This document shows, piece by piece, positions 62,461 through 64,000 of a DNA stretch of 64,000 nt. The notes beneath the pieces were generated by a model. That model saw only the letters and a list, made by a program, of their open reading frames with translations. It was not told the origin of the DNA and did no database searches. This DNA is from Dipteris shenzhenensis (Eukaryota > Polypodiophyta > Polypodiopsida > Gleicheniales). The stretch is from assembly GCA_047967505.1 (NCBI GenBank), contig CM106538.1. One strand, written 5' to 3'. How positions within the stretch are numbered: position 1 is the stretch's first letter; each line of letters begins with the position of its first letter. Both the position numbers and the translations under genes were made by a program.

Positions 62461-64000
62461 TCACTTGCGTGCAATGGTTGGTATCTTCACCTTGATGGGG
62501 AGGTTGCTGCTCTTCGAGGAAACCTTCTTTGAGAGGTTACATTTTGGAACCCATGACCATACAATAGCATCAATAGATTCCCAACGTGGAGGATCACCTT
62601 TATTGCACATCCAAATCTTGTTCCAACAATCTGCATATACCTCCTCAATTTGTGCATTGTGTCTTTTGCATATAGGTGCCCAATATTGTATGAAAACCTT
62701 CTTGAAATTTTTAGATTTATTATCCTTCTGTACATCAGTTTGAGCAATGCCTAGCCAAATTGGGTAGATTTTTTCTGCTGGTCGGACCAAAAGAAAGTGT
62801 CCTTTTTGTACATCAACCATTGGATCAAATGATTGTTTTGGCTTTTTCCTTTGAGGTCTACAATAGTGATCATTCAACTCTTCAATTCCTTGAAACTCAT
62901 CATTTTCATTATCAACTACTTGCACACAATCAACATGTTGCGTCTTTGGCCAAAATCTCTCGTTTATGAAGTTCATCAATCATGTTCTTCCAGTACTTCA
63001 CTACCGGCTTGTAAAACTTTGTGAAAGATGCTTCTGGACCTTGCAGGTGCACCCATTTTTCCCAAAAGCGTACCAACTATCACATCTAAGTGATCCTTCA
63101 CATAGTTGAACATGGTTACACAAGGGGGCTCTCCACTTGGTAGCATTGGATGACCATCCGGATGTCTCTTCCACAACTCAATGCCACCTTCACTTGGTTG
63201 CCAATCTAATGATCGTGGATGCACTTTATATTGCATGATAGGAACATTTCGCATAAAGAACCGAAATTGGAGAGGGTTTGAGTGTCCCACTAAAGAATCT
63301 TTCCCATCGCATAAGCATCCATCAACATAGCTCTTGAAATTAGGGACTTCCGTTACCAAAAATAGCATTGGAGAAGACTCCTCACATTGTCTAAAAGTAT
63401 CCATGAGATGTGCAAATGTCAATGTTTGACTAGTTCTTAACCTCTTTGAAAACCTGCTAAACATTGCATCAATATCCTCATGTGTATGCCCAACCATCAA
63501 GAATCCCAATTGAATTGACTTGAAAATCCCTCGAACAACAAGTAATGATAGGTATGCAAACAAGTACCTATTCTTGTTTTCAGAACCACAATTATCCAAT
63601 TGCAACAATAGGTATTCGGGTAGTTTCTTATAAGGATTTTCTTGATGGGAACTTCCAAGTTCAAGGTTTTTGAATGTTCCACCCACTGCTGCAAGATGAA
63701 GTTGTTGCTTGCCATTAGAAACATAGTGAGAATCCAATGCTTCTCTTGAGGTTAGTGTGTCAAGCAGAGCATTGCCAGACCTTGGCATCCCATCATGTAC
63801 CAAATCTCCAAGTGCATGGTTATCAAATCTTTCAAGATTTCTCAAACACAAAGCCAATGAACCAATTGTGAAGTTAGGATCCGATGGCCACAAGAATAAA
63901 GAAAAGTGACCATAACATCCTTGACCATGTCCATGTGTTATCATGCCAGTCAAAGCCACTGGGAGTTGAAAGGATTTGTCTGTGTCCTTTGAATGATTGC
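62461..64000 (-). pseudogene. DUF7869-like protein, probably transposon-derived, 3' part (one frameshift; open at window edge)
   Basis: The minus-strand frame enters from beyond base 64000 and runs to 62976 (about 340 codons). It carries VALTGMITHGHG, then YLLLQLDNCGSENKNRYLFA (63600 region) and FLMVGHTHEDIDAMFSRFSK (63500-63445), the two signatures I associate with DUF7869: an Asp-Asn strand and a G-H-T-H-E-D-I-D box. These suggest an RNase H-fold, DDE-like core. After a one-base shift near 63065 the protein continues to 62461 with KYWKNMIDEL, GHFLLVRPAEKIYPIWLG, QYWAPICKRHNAQIEEVYAD and IDAIVWSWVPK, the usual C-terminus with W-rich blocks. The shift, if not an unseen intron or sequencing error, makes it a pseudogene. 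The family name is from memory. Confidence 0.68.

Noticed and set aside
1-64000. CRISPR arrays, tRNA or rRNA genes, bacterial operons
   Set aside because: No regularly spaced repeats with unique spacers, no tRNA cloverleaf or rRNA core noticed, and all coding traces are eukaryotic or retroelement.

Overview
This is nuclear DNA of a large, repeat-rich plant genome. The evidence is a split gene with GT-AG introns, Ty1/Copia elements primed by the initiator-Met tRNA (TGGTATCAGAGC), Ty3/Gypsy pol remnants, L1-like LINEs and long GA/TC microsatellites. The mixture and the DUF7869-like ORF at the right edge would suit a non-seed vascular plant such as a fern, but that is a guess. No prokaryotic or organellar genes, tRNA, rRNA or CRISPR were seen.

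Only one host gene is recognisable: the 5' half of a base-exchange phosphatidylserine synthase (PSS1/PTDSS family), minus strand, five exons between 22026 and 19531 (138 codons). The next exon is not seen in the 19.5 kb down to the left edge, so either intron 5 is very long and TE-filled or the gene is truncated.

Left part (1-19.1 kb): a decayed LINE split by a 1.6 kb insertion (1-4.2 kb, minus); a Copia element (4.6-8.7 kb, minus) interrupted by a hAT-like BED zinc-finger fragment; LTR and gag remnants (8.7-10.5 kb); tails of a chromovirus and two other LINE families (12.1-14.4 kb); a LINE ORF1 unit (14.5-15.7 kb); a LINE ORF2 copy (15.85-19.14 kb) carrying a 646 bp MITE with an 8 bp target-site duplication (TSD).

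Middle part (22-36 kb): poorly recognisable sequence, a decayed Copia RT/RNase H (24.9-26.0 kb, minus), a GA-microsatellite cluster (27.4-28.3 kb), a second LINE ORF1 unit (28.2-29.3 kb, minus), a third LINE (29.6-32.6 kb, minus) with a solo LTR in it, and a decayed Copia (32.8-35.2 kb).

Right part (36.4-64 kb): a long inverted repeat whose right arm is split by a young, complete but gag-only LTR element (37750-40574, TSD tataa). Then a Gypsy fragment split by a 1131 bp solo LTR with TSD tgacc, a second copy of the leader/gag Copia family (45.4-47.75 kb), and a Gypsy element (47.76-about 61.7 kb). The Gypsy holds a three-level nest: an apparently non-coding 2.8 kb LTR element inserted at 50985, itself split by a complete 5572 bp Copia at 53744-59315 (TSD cacag). 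The Copia polyprotein lies in one reading frame from 54642 to 59006 and is broken only by 13 stop codons, 11 at apparent Gln positions (ten TAG, one TAA) and two at apparent Trp positions, with no frameshift. The right edge holds the 3' part of a DUF7869-like, possibly transposon-derived gene (minus).

The best candidates for something undescribed are the shared 3' hairpin plus (TC)n tail of the LINE ORF1 and ORF2 units, with a compensatory base change in the stem; the transition-only stop-codon decay of the Copia; the gag-only element; and the extra ORF downstream of the Gypsy pol.
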